Shown piece after piece: positions 31,655 through 40,241 of a stretch of DNA of 64,000 nucleotides; position 1 is the first letter of the stretch, and every line of letters begins with the position of its first letter. Both the position numbers and the translations under genes were made by a program. This DNA is from Streptomyces sp. NBC_00878 (GTDB lineage Bacteria; Actinomycetota; Actinomycetes; Streptomycetales; Streptomycetaceae). The stretch covers positions 8,308,001 through 8,372,000 of the forward strand of contig NZ_JAPEOK010000001.1 in NCBI RefSeq assembly GCF_026341515.1, given 5' to 3'. The notes beneath the pieces are model-generated. The model was not told the DNA's origin, ran no database searches, and saw nothing but the letters and a program-made list of their open reading frames with translations.

Positions 31655-31714
31655 CCCGATCCTTCGGGACACGTAAACGCTTACGTAAGCGTTTACGTGT
31701 CCCGAAGGATCGGG
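31655..31714. promoter_or_regulatory. 60-bp perfect palindrome with LacI-type operator core
   Basis: Every base from 31655 to 31684 pairs with its mirror from 31685 to 31714. The outer arms are CCCGATCCTTCGGGAC and complement. The inner 28 bp (31671-31698) are made of ACGTAAACGCTTAC and its complement, which are LacI/GalR-like half operators. It lies between the stop of the upstream HTH gene and the lacI start. It could serve as operator for lacI, as terminator for the upstream gene, or both. Confidence 0.9.
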
Positions 31715-31745
31715 CAGAGGCCCTCGCCGCGACCTCGATCGGCGC

Positions 31746-32693
31746 TCACTCCCAGTCCCACGCGATCCCCACGATCCCGGCCCGCACCCGCTGCTCCACC
31801 ATGTGGACCGACCGGTGGCGGTCGCTCAGTGCCAGCTCCTGGCGGCCGCTCCGGGGCGCCGCGGCCGAGTGCTGGGCGAACCGGTGGCAGCGCACGGGCA
31901 GCGCGTCCTCGGCGAAGCGCACCTGGAGGGCGTACTGCCCGCCGGAGAAGCCGAACCCGCGGACGTACTCACTGGACGCGCCGGCCGTGCCGTCCTCGAC
32001 GCCGTAGCGGAACAGAAAGGTTTCGCCCGCGCGCAGCCGCGTGTCGAAGAGCAGCTCGGCGACGAGTACGCCGGTGTCGTGGTGCCAAAGGACGCGTCCT
32101 GTGCGGCAGTTCTCCAGGGCGTGCACCGTCATCTGCTCCGGGGTGCAGCCCGGGTCGCCGTGGTGGATGGCGATGAAGCGGTCGATGCCGTCCTTGTGTG
32201 CGCGCACGATGTGCTGGGAGTCGCGTCCCAGCAATTCGCGCCGGGTGCCGATCCGTACGCGCTCGTGGTGGCCGAGGGTGTGCAGTCCGCCGTCGAGCGG
32301 TGAGTCCAGTTCGGTCAGCAGCTTCTCCAGGGCGCCGGAGGCCTCCACCAGGGAGCGGTACGAGCGGGTCGCGGCGCGTTCCGCGTCGGGTCGCTCGTGG
32401 GCCTTCGCGAGCAGCCGGATCAGCGACTCGTCCGGCAGCTGGAGGATCTCCTCCAGGGCGCGCACGGCCCGCAGGGACTCGGGGCGCTGGGGGCGCCGGG
32501 CGCCCTGCTGCCAGTAACTCAGGCTCGTCACGCCGACCTTGACCCCGTAGCGCGTCAGATGGTGCTGCACGCGCTGCAGCGGCAGTCCACGGGCGGCGAT
32601 CGCGGCGCGCAGGGCGACATGGAAGGGGCCGCCCCGCAGGGCCGTCTCCAGCTCCGTCGTGGCGGCGTCCGCGTGCTGAGTGCCGTCCCGCAT
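31746..32693 (-). CDS. Streptomyces HTH regulator with C-terminal sensor-like domain
   Basis: The 315-residue protein has an N-terminal helix-turn-helix-like segment (QRVQHHLTRYGVKVGVTSLS, then YWQQGARRPQRPESLRAVRA), in which the YWxxGxRxPxxxxSL pattern resembles a Cro/C1-type HTH. A helical region follows (ALEEILQLPDESLIRLLAKAHE). The C-terminal 180 residues are beta-rich and carry HGDPGCTPEQMTVHALENCRTGRVLWHHD. I recognise this as a family of putative regulators common in Streptomyces but not its target. It ends just before the palindrome at 31655-31714. Confidence 0.75.
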   Translation of the reverse strand: MRDGTQHADAATTELETALRGGPFHVALRAAIAARGLPLQRVQHHLTRYGVKVGVTSLSYWQQGARRPQRPESLRAVRALEEILQLPDESLIRLLAKAHERPDAERAATRSYRSLVEASGALEKLLTELDSPLDGGLHTLGHHERVRIGTRRELLGRDSQHIVRAHKDGIDRFIAIHHGDPGCTPEQMTVHALENCRTGRVLWHHDTGVLVAELLFDTRLRAGETFLFRYGVEDGTAGASSEYVRGFGFSGGQYALQVRFAEDALPVRCHRFAQHSAAAPRSGRQELALSDRHRSVHMVEQRVRAGIVGIAWDWE

Positions 32694-32933
32694 ACAGGGG
32701 CCCTTCTGTGAGTGCTAGCAGCGGCTGGTCGGGCCGTTCGCGCTGGTCGGAGGGGCCGCACGGTCGGCGTGCGGGGACGTGCGCATCTCTGCGCGGAGGT
32801 TCCCGGCCCAAGTCACCCCGCATTGAAGCGTGTTGATCAGGCCCGGACAACACCTCTGCGCAACCTCGCTGTTCGGACGCGCTCCTCGCCATCCCGGGCT
32901 GGGGCTCCCGTCGTCCCGGTCGGGGCGTCCGCC

Positions 32934-33121
32934 TCACGGCTCCAGCAAGTCCCGGACCGCCCGCGCCGACAGGGCCGACTTGGCCAGGAACTCGCGCGCT
33001 TGAGCGCCTCCGCGCCTGTCGAGGCGAAGCCGACGACCTGGACCCCGCCACGCTCCAGCAGGGCGCGCGGCCGCCCGGCCTCCAGGAACCGGGCGCTGTC
33101 ATCGACGATGAGACAGCGCAT
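32934..33121 (-). pseudogene. Response regulator gene with internal deletion and frameshift
   Basis: The start reads MRCLIVDDSARFLEAGRPRA and continues to FASTGAEALKR, a receiver-domain N-terminus with the acidic DD pair. The frame is then lost. One base over, the sequence reads REFLAKSALSARAVRDLLEP and stops at 32934, which matches a receiver C-terminus (the conserved F-L-x-K lysine region). The middle of the domain, including the phosphoacceptor Asp, is missing. The gene is dead. Confidence 0.7.
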
Positions 33122-33179
33122 GTCGTTGCCCTGAGTGACCGTGTCCTGTCGTCTGGTGGGGGTGCGCGATGAGCCGGGC

Positions 33180-33311
33180 GGCTGCTCCGGGCCGATCGGG
33201 CTCACCGACCGGGTCGAGGCGATCGGCGGCAGGCTGACCGTCAGAAGCCCGCCGGGCAGAGGGACCACGCTGATCGCACGGCTGTCCCTGCCGAGACCCT
33301 CCCCGGACTGA
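33180..33311 (+). pseudogene. Histidine kinase C-terminal remnant
   Basis: On the plus strand the frame reads CSGPIGLTDRVEAIGGRLTV, then RSPPGRGTTLIARLSLPRPSPD and a stop at 33309-33311. This is the ending of an HATPase domain of a NarL-type sensor kinase (G2 box GL.DR..AIGG, SPPG.GT). The rest of the kinase is absent upstream. Confidence 0.65.
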
Positions 33312-33326
33312 CCGGCGGCGAATTCA

Positions 33327-33401
33327 GGGCAGACGAATCGCGGGCAGACGAATCGCGGGCAGGCGAATTGCGGACAGGCGAATTGCGGACAGGCGAATGC
33401 C
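33327..33401. repeat. Five tandem 15-bp repeats
   Basis: Units GGGCAGACGAATCGC, GGGCAGACGAATCGC, GGGCAGGCGAATTGC, GGACAGGCGAATTGC and GGACAGGCGAATGCC follow one another without gaps. They encode a pentapeptide repeat in some frames, but no supported gene contains them. Confidence 0.9.
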
Positions 33402-33476
33402 CGGAACGTACGCAGCATGGAGGTCCGACACGGGGGCGTCCTGGACTCGGTGACATGCGTACGCTCCGGGCAGACT

Positions 33477-33530
33477 TCACAGACGGTGCGGAGTGCACAG
33501 ACGGTGCGGACTTCCCAGATGCTGAGGCGA
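33477..33530. repeat. 18-bp repeats
   Basis: The unit TTCACAGACGGTGCGGAG is repeated at 33477-33494 and 33495-33512, with a third diverged copy after that. It lies in the same degraded interval as the 15-bp block. Confidence 0.65.
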
Positions 33531-33541
33531 CCGGTCCGGCT

Positions 33542-33907
33542 TCAGCGGCGGGGCGTCCCGCCGTTCGCCGCCGATCGCAGGCGCTTGGCGCGCACGATGT
33601 CGGGGTCGCGGGGGTCGAGGCCGGACAACAGCCCTTCCGCGTACCGCTCCTCGTCCCCGTACGGCGATGCCTCGTCCTCGTACGGGCGGACACGGACCGA
33701 CCGCCGCCCCTTCTCGATCCGTGTCTGTCGCATCTGCCGCAGCCTTTCGGTCGTCGGCCCGCCGCCCCTCGCCCGGGGCGCCGGTCCGTCTGCATCTGCA
33801 CTGGTACGAGCTTTTCCTCGAACTGTCTTCGTGTCGTCACGGGCAGTCCCCGAAACGGCTTCCGGTTCTCCTCCATTGCCCACCTGCGGCCAGCCGTAAC
33901 CGGCCAT
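33542..33907 (-). CDS. Hypothetical charged protein, 121 aa
   Basis: The minus-strand frame starts at ATG 33907 (MAGYGWPQVGNGGEPEAVSG). It has a basic middle (TTERLRQMRQTRIEKGRRSV) and an acidic C-terminus (RPYEDEASPYGDEERYAEGL) ending in RRs. No family is recognised. Composition and codon positions look moderately gene-like, but it sits in a region of decayed genes, so it may be a remnant. No strong ribosome binding site was seen. Confidence 0.35.
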   Translation of the reverse strand: MAGYGWPQVGNGGEPEAVSGTARDDTKTVRGKARTSADADGPAPRARGGGPTTERLRQMRQTRIEKGRRSVRVRPYEDEASPYGDEERYAEGLLSGLDPRDPDIVRAKRLRSAANGGTPRR

Positions 33908-33958
33908 GTCCGGCAGGCTGTTGAAGGCGTACCCGCAGACACGTACCGCACAGGTCGG

Positions 33959-34470
33959 GTGAGCGGACGGGGAACACCATGGACGCAGCACGGCGTCCCG
34001 CGCGGGACGGTCGTCCTGGCTGACGACGATGTCCTGCTCAGGGAGGGTCTGGCCAGCCTCTGCGAGCGGCTCGGCTACGAGGTGGCGGGCCGGGCGGGCG
34101 ACGCGAACGCGCTCCTGGAACCGGTCGCCGAGCATCTGCCCGACGTTGTGATCGTCGACATCGGAATGCCGCCCACCCACTCCACCGAAGGACTGAAGGC
34201 GGCCCGCGGCAACCGCGAGCGGTATCCCGATCTCGGCATTCTCGTCCTGTCCGCCTTCGTGGAGGTCGAGGACGCCCTGGAGCCGCTCGCGAGCGGCCAC
34301 CGGATCGGCTATCTGCTCAAGAGCCGCTCGAACGCCGGCATCGGCCGCCGTCCGTGGGTGACCGAGGGCACCGTCGAGAAGCACGTCCGCGGCATTCTCG
34401 GCAAGCTCCGCCTGCCGGAGGCCGCGGACGACCACCGGCGGGTGCCGGCGGTTCTCACGTTTCTGGTCTG
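33959..34470 (+). pseudogene. NarL/LuxR-type response regulator with in-frame internal deletion
   Basis: The receiver domain begins TVVLADDDVLLREGLASLCE and includes the phosphoacceptor region PDVVIVDIGMPPTHSTEGLK and the switch LVLSAFVEVEDALEPLASG. At GYLLKSR it jumps directly to SNAGIGRRPWVTEGTVEKHV, the recognition helix of the LuxR-type HTH. About 60 residues that normally lie between are missing, including the end of the receiver, the linker and the first HTH helix. The frame also runs past the expected end (VLTFL) into the REP-like element. A start is uncertain; the GTG at 33959 is in frame. Confidence 0.7.
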
Positions 34471-34482
34471 GAGTCACGCCAA

Positions 34483-34600
34483 GCGCCCCGCTGGAGGGGC
34501 GCAGGAAGGTCGTGTGCAGTCTGCGGGCCGACCGCGGCTTGTCGCGCCCACGCGGCGGAGCCGCATATGTGCACAGCCCCGCGCCCCTTCAGGGCGCTGG
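34483..34600. repeat. REP-like Streptomyces intergenic element
   Basis: The hairpin 34483-34489/34496-34502 (GCGCCCC and complement) is followed by GCGGCGGAGCCGCAT and a second hairpin around CGCGCCCCTTCAGGGCGC. I recognise this arrangement (a GCGCCCC...GGGGCGC stem, an ACGCGGCGGAGCCGCATA middle and an AGCCCCGCGCCCC end) as a frequently repeated intergenic sequence in Streptomyces chromosomes. It sits between the decayed regulator and uvrC and may serve as a terminator. Confidence 0.6.
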
Positions 34601-34651
34601 GTGCCCGGCACGCCATCCGCGCTGTCACACCCCGCCAGTAGGGTGTGAGAC

Positions 34652-36688
34652 ATGGCCGACCCCTCCAGCTACCGCCCCAAGCCGGGACAGATCCCCGACT
34701 CGCCGGGGGTCTACAAATTCCGCGACGAGCACCGCCGGGTGATCTACGTCGGGAAGGCAAAGAGCCTGCGCCAGCGCCTGGCCAGCTACTTCCAGGACCT
34801 TTCCGGCCTCCACCCGCGGACGCGCACGATGGTCACCACGGCCGCGTCGGTGGAGTGGACGGTGGTGTCCACGGAGGTCGAGGCGCTGCAGCTGGAGTAC
34901 TCCTGGATCAAGGAGTACGACCCCCGGTTCAACGTCAAGTACCGCGACGACAAGAGCTATCCGTATCTCGCGGTCACCATGAACGAGCAGTTCCCGCGCG
35001 TGCAGGTGATGCGCGGCCAGAAGAAGAAGGGCGTGCGCTACTTCGGCCCCTACGGGCACGCGTGGGCGATCCGCGACACCGTGGACCTCCTCCTGCGCGT
35101 CTTCCCCGTACGGACGTGCTCCGCGGGCGTGTTCAAGAACGCCGAGCGGACCGGCCGCCCCTGTCTGCTCGGCTACATCGGCAAGTGCTCCGCCCCCTGC
35201 GTCGAGCGGATCTCCCCCGAGGACCACCGCGAACTCGCCGAGGAGTTCTGCGACTTCATGGCCGGCCGCACCGGGACGTACATCCGCCGCCTGGAGCGGC
35301 GCATGACGGACGCCGCCGAGGAGATGGAGTACGAGCGCGCCGCCCGCCTGCGCGACGACATCGAGGCCCTCAAGAAGGCCATGGAGAAGAGCGCCGTCGT
35401 GCTCGCCGACGCGACGGACGCCGACCTGATCGCGCTCGCCGAGGACGAGCTCGAGGCGGCCGTGCAGATCTTCCACGTACGCGGCGGCCGGGTGCGCGGC
35501 CAGCGCGGCTGGGTCACCGACAAGGTCGAGGCCGTCACCACGGGTGACCTGGTCGAGCACGCGCTCCAGCAGCTCTACGGGGAGGAGACCGGCGACTCCG
35601 TACCGAAGGAGGTGCTCGTCCCGGCGCTGCCCGACCCCGTGGGGCCCGTCCAGGAGTGGCTCACCGAGCGCCGCGGGTCGAACGTCTCGCTGCGGATTCC
35701 GCAGCGCGGCGACAAGAAGGCCCTCATGGAGACGGTCCAGCGCAACGCGCTCCAGGCACTCGGCCTGCACAAGACCAAGCGGGCCTCCGACCTGACCACC
35801 CGTTCCCGGGCCCTGGAGGAGATCGCCGAGGCCCTCGACCTGGACAGCGCGCCCCTGCGGATCGAGTGCTACGACATCTCGCACCTCCAGGGCGACGACG
35901 TCGTGGCGTCGATGGTGGTCTTCGAGGACGGGCTGCAGCGCAAGAGCGAGTACCGGCGCTTCCAGATCAAGGGCTTCGAGGGCCAGGACGACGTCCGGTC
36001 CATGCACGAGGTGATCGCCCGCCGCTTCAAGCGGTATCTCGCCGAGAAGGAGAGGACCGGCGAGTGGGCCGACGGCGAGACCGGGCTCACCGAGGAGGAC
36101 GGGCGGCCCAAGAGGTTCGCGTACCCCCCGCAGCTCGTTGTCGTCGACGGAGGACAGCCACAGGTCGCCGCAGCCCGGAAGGCGCTGGACGAGCTCGGTA
36201 TCGACGACATCGCCGTATGCGGCCTGGCCAAGCGCCTCGAAGAGGTCTGGGTGCCGGGCGAGGACGACCCGGTGGTGCTGCCACGTACCAGTGAAGGGCT
36301 CTATCTTCTTCAGCGTGTGCGCGACGAGGCGCACCGCTTCGCGATCACTTACCAGCGCGCCAAGCGGGCACGGCGCTTCAGGGCTAGCCCGCTCGACGAC
36401 GTACCGGGCCTCGGGGAGACACGCAAACAGGCGTTGATCAAGCATTTCGGTTCGGTGAAGAAGCTGCGGACCGCGACCATCGAGCAGGTCTGCGAGGTTC
36501 CCGGCATCGGCCGCAAGACGGCCGAGACGATCGCCGTGGCCCTCGCCCAGGCGGCTCCGGCGGCACCCGCCGTGAACACCGCGACTGGAGAGATCCTGGA
36601 AGAAGAGGAACCCGGGACGACGGCGGGTTCCGCAGGGGAGTCCGTGTCCGCGGGCACCTCGGACGAACGACGGGGGCAGGAGAGATGA
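34652..36688 (+). CDS. uvrC: Excinuclease ABC subunit C
   Basis: The 678-residue UvrC makes both incisions in nucleotide excision repair. The N-terminal GIY-YIG nuclease is seen at [20 protein letters not shown] (residues 19-38). The Cys-rich stretch is [11 protein letters not shown]. The UVR motif [17 protein letters not shown] binds UvrB. The RNase H-like C-terminal nuclease includes [20 protein letters not shown] and [12 protein letters not shown] helix-hairpin-helix pair ends the conserved part ([36 protein letters not shown]). A Glu/Ser/Thr-rich tail of about 40 residues follows. It overlaps rapZ by four bases and starts the uvrC-rapZ-yvcK-whiA operon. Confidence 0.97.
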   Translation: MADPSSYRPKPGQIPDSPGVYKFRDEHRRVIYVGKAKSLRQRLASYFQDLSGLHPRTRTMVTTAASVEWTVVSTEVEALQLEYSWIKEYDPRFNVKYRDDKSYPYLAVTMNEQFPRVQVMRGQKKKGVRYFGPYGHAWAIRDTVDLLLRVFPVRTCSAGVFKNAERTGRPCLLGYIGKCSAPCVERISPEDHRELAEEFCDFMAGRTGTYIRRLERRMTDAAEEMEYERAARLRDDIEALKKAMEKSAVVLADATDADLIALAEDELEAAVQIFHVRGGRVRGQRGWVTDKVEAVTTGDLVEHALQQLYGEETGDSVPKEVLVPALPDPVGPVQEWLTERRGSNVSLRIPQRGDKKALMETVQRNALQALGLHKTKRASDLTTRSRALEEIAEALDLDSAPLRIECYDISHLQGDDVVASMVVFEDGLQRKSEYRRFQIKGFEGQDDVRSMHEVIARRFKRYLAEKERTGEWADGETGLTEEDGRPKRFAYPPQLVVVDGGQPQVAAARKALDELGIDDIAVCGLAKRLEEVWVPGEDDPVVLPRTSEGLYLLQRVRDEAHRFAITYQRAKRARRFRASPLDDVPGLGETRKQALIKHFGSVKKLRTATIEQVCEVPGIGRKTAETIAVALAQAAPAAPAVNTATGEILEEEEPGTTAGSAGESVSAGTSDERRGQER

Positions 36689-37872
36689 CCGAGCACGAGA
36701 AGGAAGAACCCTCGGCACGGAGTACGGCGGAGAGCGAGGAACCACGCGCGCCCGGAGCCGGGAATTCGCACACGGCCGAAACCGACGCATCGCACAGGGA
36801 AGCAAGCGAAGATCCCGCACAAGAGAAGCAAGCAGCGGGACAGACAGCAGGACAAGCACCAGAACGACAAGCAGGACAAGCACCAGAACGACAAGCAGGA
36901 CAAGCACCAGAACGACAAGCAGGACAAGAAGCGGCCGACGAAGCCGCGCTCGTAGACGGAGCGGAAGTGAACACGGGCACGAACAACGAGACGGCCGGCG
37001 TCCCCGAGGCGGCCATTCCGGAGCTGGTGATCATCTCCGGGATGTCGGGCGCGGGCCGGTCCACCGCCGCCAAGTGTCTGGAGGACCTCGGCTGGTTCGT
37101 CGTCGACAACCTGCCGCCCGCGCTGATCCCCACCATGGTGGAGCTCGGCGCCCGCTCGCAGGGGAACGTGGCGAGGATCGCGGTCGTCGTCGACGTCCGC
37201 GGACGACGGTTCTTCGACAATCTCCGCGAGTCCCTCGCCGACCTGGAGACCAAGAACGTCACCCGGCGGATCGTCTTCCTGGAGTCCTCCGACGACGCCC
37301 TGGTGCGCCGCTTCGAGTCCGTGCGCCGGCCGCACCCCCTCCAGGGCGACGGCCGCATCGTCGACGGCATCGAGGCCGAGCGCGAACTGCTGCGCGAGCT
37401 GCGCGGCGACGCCGACCTGGTGATCGACACCTCCAGCCTGAACGTGCACGAGCTGCGCGCCAAGATGGACGCCCAGTTCGCGGGCGACGAGGAGCCCGAG
37501 CTGCGGGCCACCGTCATGTCCTTCGGCTTCAAGTACGGCCTGCCGGTCGACGCCGACCTGGTCGTGGACATGAGGTTCCTGCCCAACCCGCACTGGGTAC
37601 CGGAGCTGCGCCAGTACACCGGCCTGAACGAGGAGGTGGCCGCGTACGTCTTCAACCAGCCCGGCGCCAAGGAGTTCCTCGACCGCTACGCCGAACTGCT
37701 GCGCCTCATCCAGACCGGCTACCGCCGCGAGGGCAAGCGCTACGTGACCATCGCGGTCGGCTGTACCGGCGGCAAGCACCGCTCCGTCGCCATGTCGGAG
37801 AAGCTCGCCGCCCGTCTGGTGTCCGAGGGAGTGGAGACGGTCGTCGTCCACCGGGACATGGGCCGCGAATGA
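36685..37872 (+). CDS. rapZ: RapZ-family nucleotide-binding protein with repetitive N-terminal extension
   Basis: The 395-residue protein has a normal RapZ core from about residue 112 on. It has P-loop [65 protein letters not shown] and the C-terminal signature [21 protein letters not shown]. The Walker A lysine position is Arg (GAGRST), as I recall for other Streptomyces members. RapZ proteins bind nucleotides and regulate cell-envelope sugar metabolism through small RNAs or partners. The first 110 residues are acidic and disordered and contain tandem GQAPERQA repeats. ATG 36685 overlaps the uvrC stop. Confidence 0.93.
   Translation: MTEHEKEEPSARSTAESEEPRAPGAGNSHTAETDASHREASEDPAQEKQAAGQTAGQAPERQAGQAPERQAGQAPERQAGQEAADEAALVDGAEVNTGTNNETAGVPEAAIPELVIISGMSGAGRSTAAKCLEDLGWFVVDNLPPALIPTMVELGARSQGNVARIAVVVDVRGRRFFDNLRESLADLETKNVTRRIVFLESSDDALVRRFESVRRPHPLQGDGRIVDGIEAERELLRELRGDADLVIDTSSLNVHELRAKMDAQFAGDEEPELRATVMSFGFKYGLPVDADLVVDMRFLPNPHWVPELRQYTGLNEEVAAYVFNQPGAKEFLDRYAELLRLIQTGYRREGKRYVTIAVGCTGGKHRSVAMSEKLAARLVSEGVETVVVHRDMGRE
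36841..36930 (+). repeat. In-frame 24-bp tandem repeats inside rapZ
   Basis: Three and a half 24-bp units encode GQAPERQA, starting near 36841. The DNA is A-rich (GGACAAGCACCAGAACGACA), unlike the surrounding GC-rich codons. Units are nearly identical at DNA level, which suggests recent expansion. Confidence 0.85.
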
Positions 37873-38936
37873 CGGGACGGAGTCCGCGGTTGAGCATGCT
37901 GCGGCGGATGGCCCCCGAGGCACGCGGCGGCAAGGCCGTCGAAGGCCGCGGCGCCAAGCCGCGCCGCCGCGGCGCGCAGCCCAAGGTTGTCGCGCTGGGC
38001 GGCGGCATGGGCCTGTCCGCCTCGCTCACCGCGCTGCGCCGCATCACCGGCGACCTCACCGCCGTCGTCACGGTCGCCGACGACGGCGGCTCCAGCGGCC
38101 GGCTGCGCGACGAGCTGGGCGTGCTGCCGCCCGGCGACCTGCGCAAGGCCCTGGCCGCGCTGTGCGGCGACGACGACTGGGGCCAGACCTGGGCGCGCGT
38201 CATCCAGCACCGTTTCCAGTCCAAGGGCGAGCTGCACGAGCACGCGGTCGGCAATCTGCTGATCGTCGCCCTCTGGGAGCAGCTCGGCGACCACGTCCAG
38301 GCCCTCGACCTGGTCGGCCGGCTGCTGGGCGCGCACGGCCGGGTGCTGCCCATGTCCGCCGTGCCGCTGGAGCTCCAGGCGCTGGTCAAGGGCCACGACC
38401 CGGAGCGGCCCGAGGACATCGACACCGTCCGCGGACAGGCGACCGTGGCGCTCACGCCCGGCGAGGTGCAGTCCGTGCACGTCGTGCCGCACGACCCGCC
38501 CGCCGTCCCCGAGGCCGTCGCGGCGGTCCTCGACGCGGACTGGGTGGTCCTCGGCCCCGGCTCCTGGTTCTCCTCGGTGATTCCGCACCTGCTGGTGCCC
38601 GAGCTGCTCGACGCGCTCACCAACACGAAGGCCCGCCGGGTGCTCTCCCTGAATCTCGCCCCGCAGCCCGGAGAAACCGATGGCTTCTCCCCGCAGCGTC
38701 ATTTGGAGGTTTTGGGACGACACGCCCCTAAACTCGCCCTGGACGTGGTGCTGGCCGACGAGGCCGCCGTGCCCGACCGCGATTTACTGACCGATGCCGC
38801 CAAGCGGTTCGGCGCCGCGGTCGAGCTGGCGCCCGTGGCCCGGACCGACGGGACTCCAAGGCACGATCCGGAGCTGTTGGCCGCCGCGTACGACCGTATT
38901 TTTCGGATGCATGGAAGGATCGGCCCATGGCGATGA
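37869..38936 (+). CDS. yvcK: YvcK/CofD-like protein (gluconeogenesis factor family)
   Basis: The 355-residue protein has the CofD-like fold: [20 protein letters not shown] at the N-terminal nucleotide-binding loop, [31 protein letters not shown], the [17 protein letters not shown] block, and [21 protein letters not shown]. YvcK/CuvA proteins bind UDP-sugars and support growth on gluconeogenic carbon and cell wall precursor supply. The basic N-terminal 35 residues are variable. ATG 37869 overlaps the rapZ stop as ATGA. Its 3' end overlaps whiA by ten bases. Confidence 0.93.
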   Translation: MTGRSPRLSMLRRMAPEARGGKAVEGRGAKPRRRGAQPKVVALGGGMGLSASLTALRRITGDLTAVVTVADDGGSSGRLRDELGVLPPGDLRKALAALCGDDDWGQTWARVIQHRFQSKGELHEHAVGNLLIVALWEQLGDHVQALDLVGRLLGAHGRVLPMSAVPLELQALVKGHDPERPEDIDTVRGQATVALTPGEVQSVHVVPHDPPAVPEAVAAVLDADWVVLGPGSWFSSVIPHLLVPELLDALTNTKARRVLSLNLAPQPGETDGFSPQRHLEVLGRHAPKLALDVVLADEAAVPDRDLLTDAAKRFGAAVELAPVARTDGTPRHDPELLAAAYDRIFRMHGRIGPWR

Positions 38937-39916
38937 CGGCAGCGGTGAAGGACGAGATTTCCCGGCTTCCCGTCACCCGGACCTGCTGCAGAAAGGCGGA
39001 AGTCTCCGCCCTCCTGCGCTTCGCGGGCGGCCTTCACCTGGTGAGCGGCCGCATCGTGATCGAGGCGGAGCTGGACACGGCGATGGCGGCGCGCCGGCTG
39101 AAGCGGGACATCCTGGAGATCTTCGGCCACGGTTCCGAGCTGATCGTGATGGCTCCGGGCGGTCTGCGCCGCGGCTCCCGCTATGTGGTACGGGTCGTCG
39201 CGGGCGGTGACCAGCTGGCCCGCCAGACGGGGCTCGTGGACGGCCGTGGACGCCCGATCAGGGGCCTGCCGCCGCAGGTGGTCTCGGGGGCCACCTGCGA
39301 CGCCGAGGCGGCCTGGCGCGGGGCCTTCCTGGCCCACGGCTCGCTCACCGAGCCCGGCCGCTCGTCCTCCCTGGAGGTGACCTGCCCGGGCCCGGAGGCC
39401 GCGCTCGCGCTGGTCGGCGCCGCCCGCCGGCTGTCGATCGCCGCGAAGGCCCGCGAGGTACGGGGCGTGGACCGGGTCGTCGTCCGTGACGGAGACGCCA
39501 TCGGTGCCCTCCTGACCCGGCTCGGCGCCCACGAGTCCGTGCTGGCCTGGGAGGAGCGGCGGATGCGCCGCGAGGTCCGCGCCACCGCGAACCGGCTCGC
39601 CAACTTCGACGACGCCAACCTGCGCCGCTCGGCCCGTGCCGCGGTCGCCGCCGGAGCCCGTGTCGGGCGTGCCCTGGAGATCCTCGGCGAGGAGGTCCCG
39701 GAGCACCTCGCCGCCGCCGGACGGCTGCGCATGGACCACAAGCAGGCCTCTTTGGAGGAGCTGGGCGCGCTCGCCGACCCGCCGCTGACCAAGGACGCCG
39801 TCGCGGGCCGTATCCGCCGACTGCTCGCCATGGCCGACAAGCGGGCGCAGGACCTCGGCATCCCGGGGACGGAGTCCACACTCACCGAGGAGATGGCCGA
39901 CAACCTCGCGGGCTGA
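38927..39916 (+). CDS. whiA: Sporulation regulator WhiA
   Basis: The 329-residue WhiA has two parts. The first is an N-terminal LAGLIDADG homing-endonuclease-like domain ([35 protein letters not shown]). The second is a C-terminal HTH domain ([40 protein letters not shown]). In Streptomyces WhiA acts with WhiB to control septation and sporulation genes, and it is widespread in Gram-positives directly after rapZ and yvcK. Its start lies ten bases inside yvcK. Transcription ends at the hairpin 40105-40145. In S. coelicolor an internal promoter before whiA is known; none is assigned here. Confidence 0.97.
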   Translation: MAMTAAVKDEISRLPVTRTCCRKAEVSALLRFAGGLHLVSGRIVIEAELDTAMAARRLKRDILEIFGHGSELIVMAPGGLRRGSRYVVRVVAGGDQLARQTGLVDGRGRPIRGLPPQVVSGATCDAEAAWRGAFLAHGSLTEPGRSSSLEVTCPGPEAALALVGAARRLSIAAKAREVRGVDRVVVRDGDAIGALLTRLGAHESVLAWEERRMRREVRATANRLANFDDANLRRSARAAVAAGARVGRALEILGEEVPEHLAAAGRLRMDHKQASLEELGALADPPLTKDAVAGRIRRLLAMADKRAQDLGIPGTESTLTEEMADNLAG

Positions 39917-40241
39917 TCCCCGATCCCCGATCCTTGCTCTCTGCTCTCTGATCCCTGATCTCCGGAGACGGCCGACGCCCGCGCGGACCGATGCGCACAG
40001 CTCGTCGCGGGCCGGTCCGCGGATGCGGATCCCCGCCGCGGGTGCTCCACGGACAGCGGGGTGCTCCACGGACACCCGGCGGGCTTCGGTCCTAGATCCT
40101 CAACACGCCGGTGCGTGCGCCCATTTGGGGCAACCGCACCGGCGTTTTGCTGTCCGTGTGGCGCTCTTGACTTGACCATGAAGTGTCATGAGCCTGGCAT
40201 CTGTTGATCGCCGCTGTGGCGAACTACTGCAAGGGGGGTTC
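39917..40241. other. Intergenic region between whiA and the carboxypeptidase gene
   Basis: It contains short ATCCCCGATCC-type repeats just after whiA (39917-39960), a GGTGCTCCACGGACA direct repeat (about 40040-40072), the terminator at 40105-40145, and then the promoter side of the carboxypeptidase gene, which ends with an AAGGGGGG ribosome binding site. Confidence 0.5.
40105..40145 (+). terminator. Terminator of the uvrC-whiA operon
   Basis: ACGCCGGTGCG at 40105-40115 pairs with 40135-40145, and TTTTGCTGT follows. Confidence 0.85.

Noticed and set aside
31591..31672. N-terminal extension of the LacI protein to the start at 31672
   Set aside because: The extra 27 residues are basic low-complexity sequence and would begin inside the palindrome core. 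ATG 31591 has a good ribosome binding site and directly precedes the HTH.
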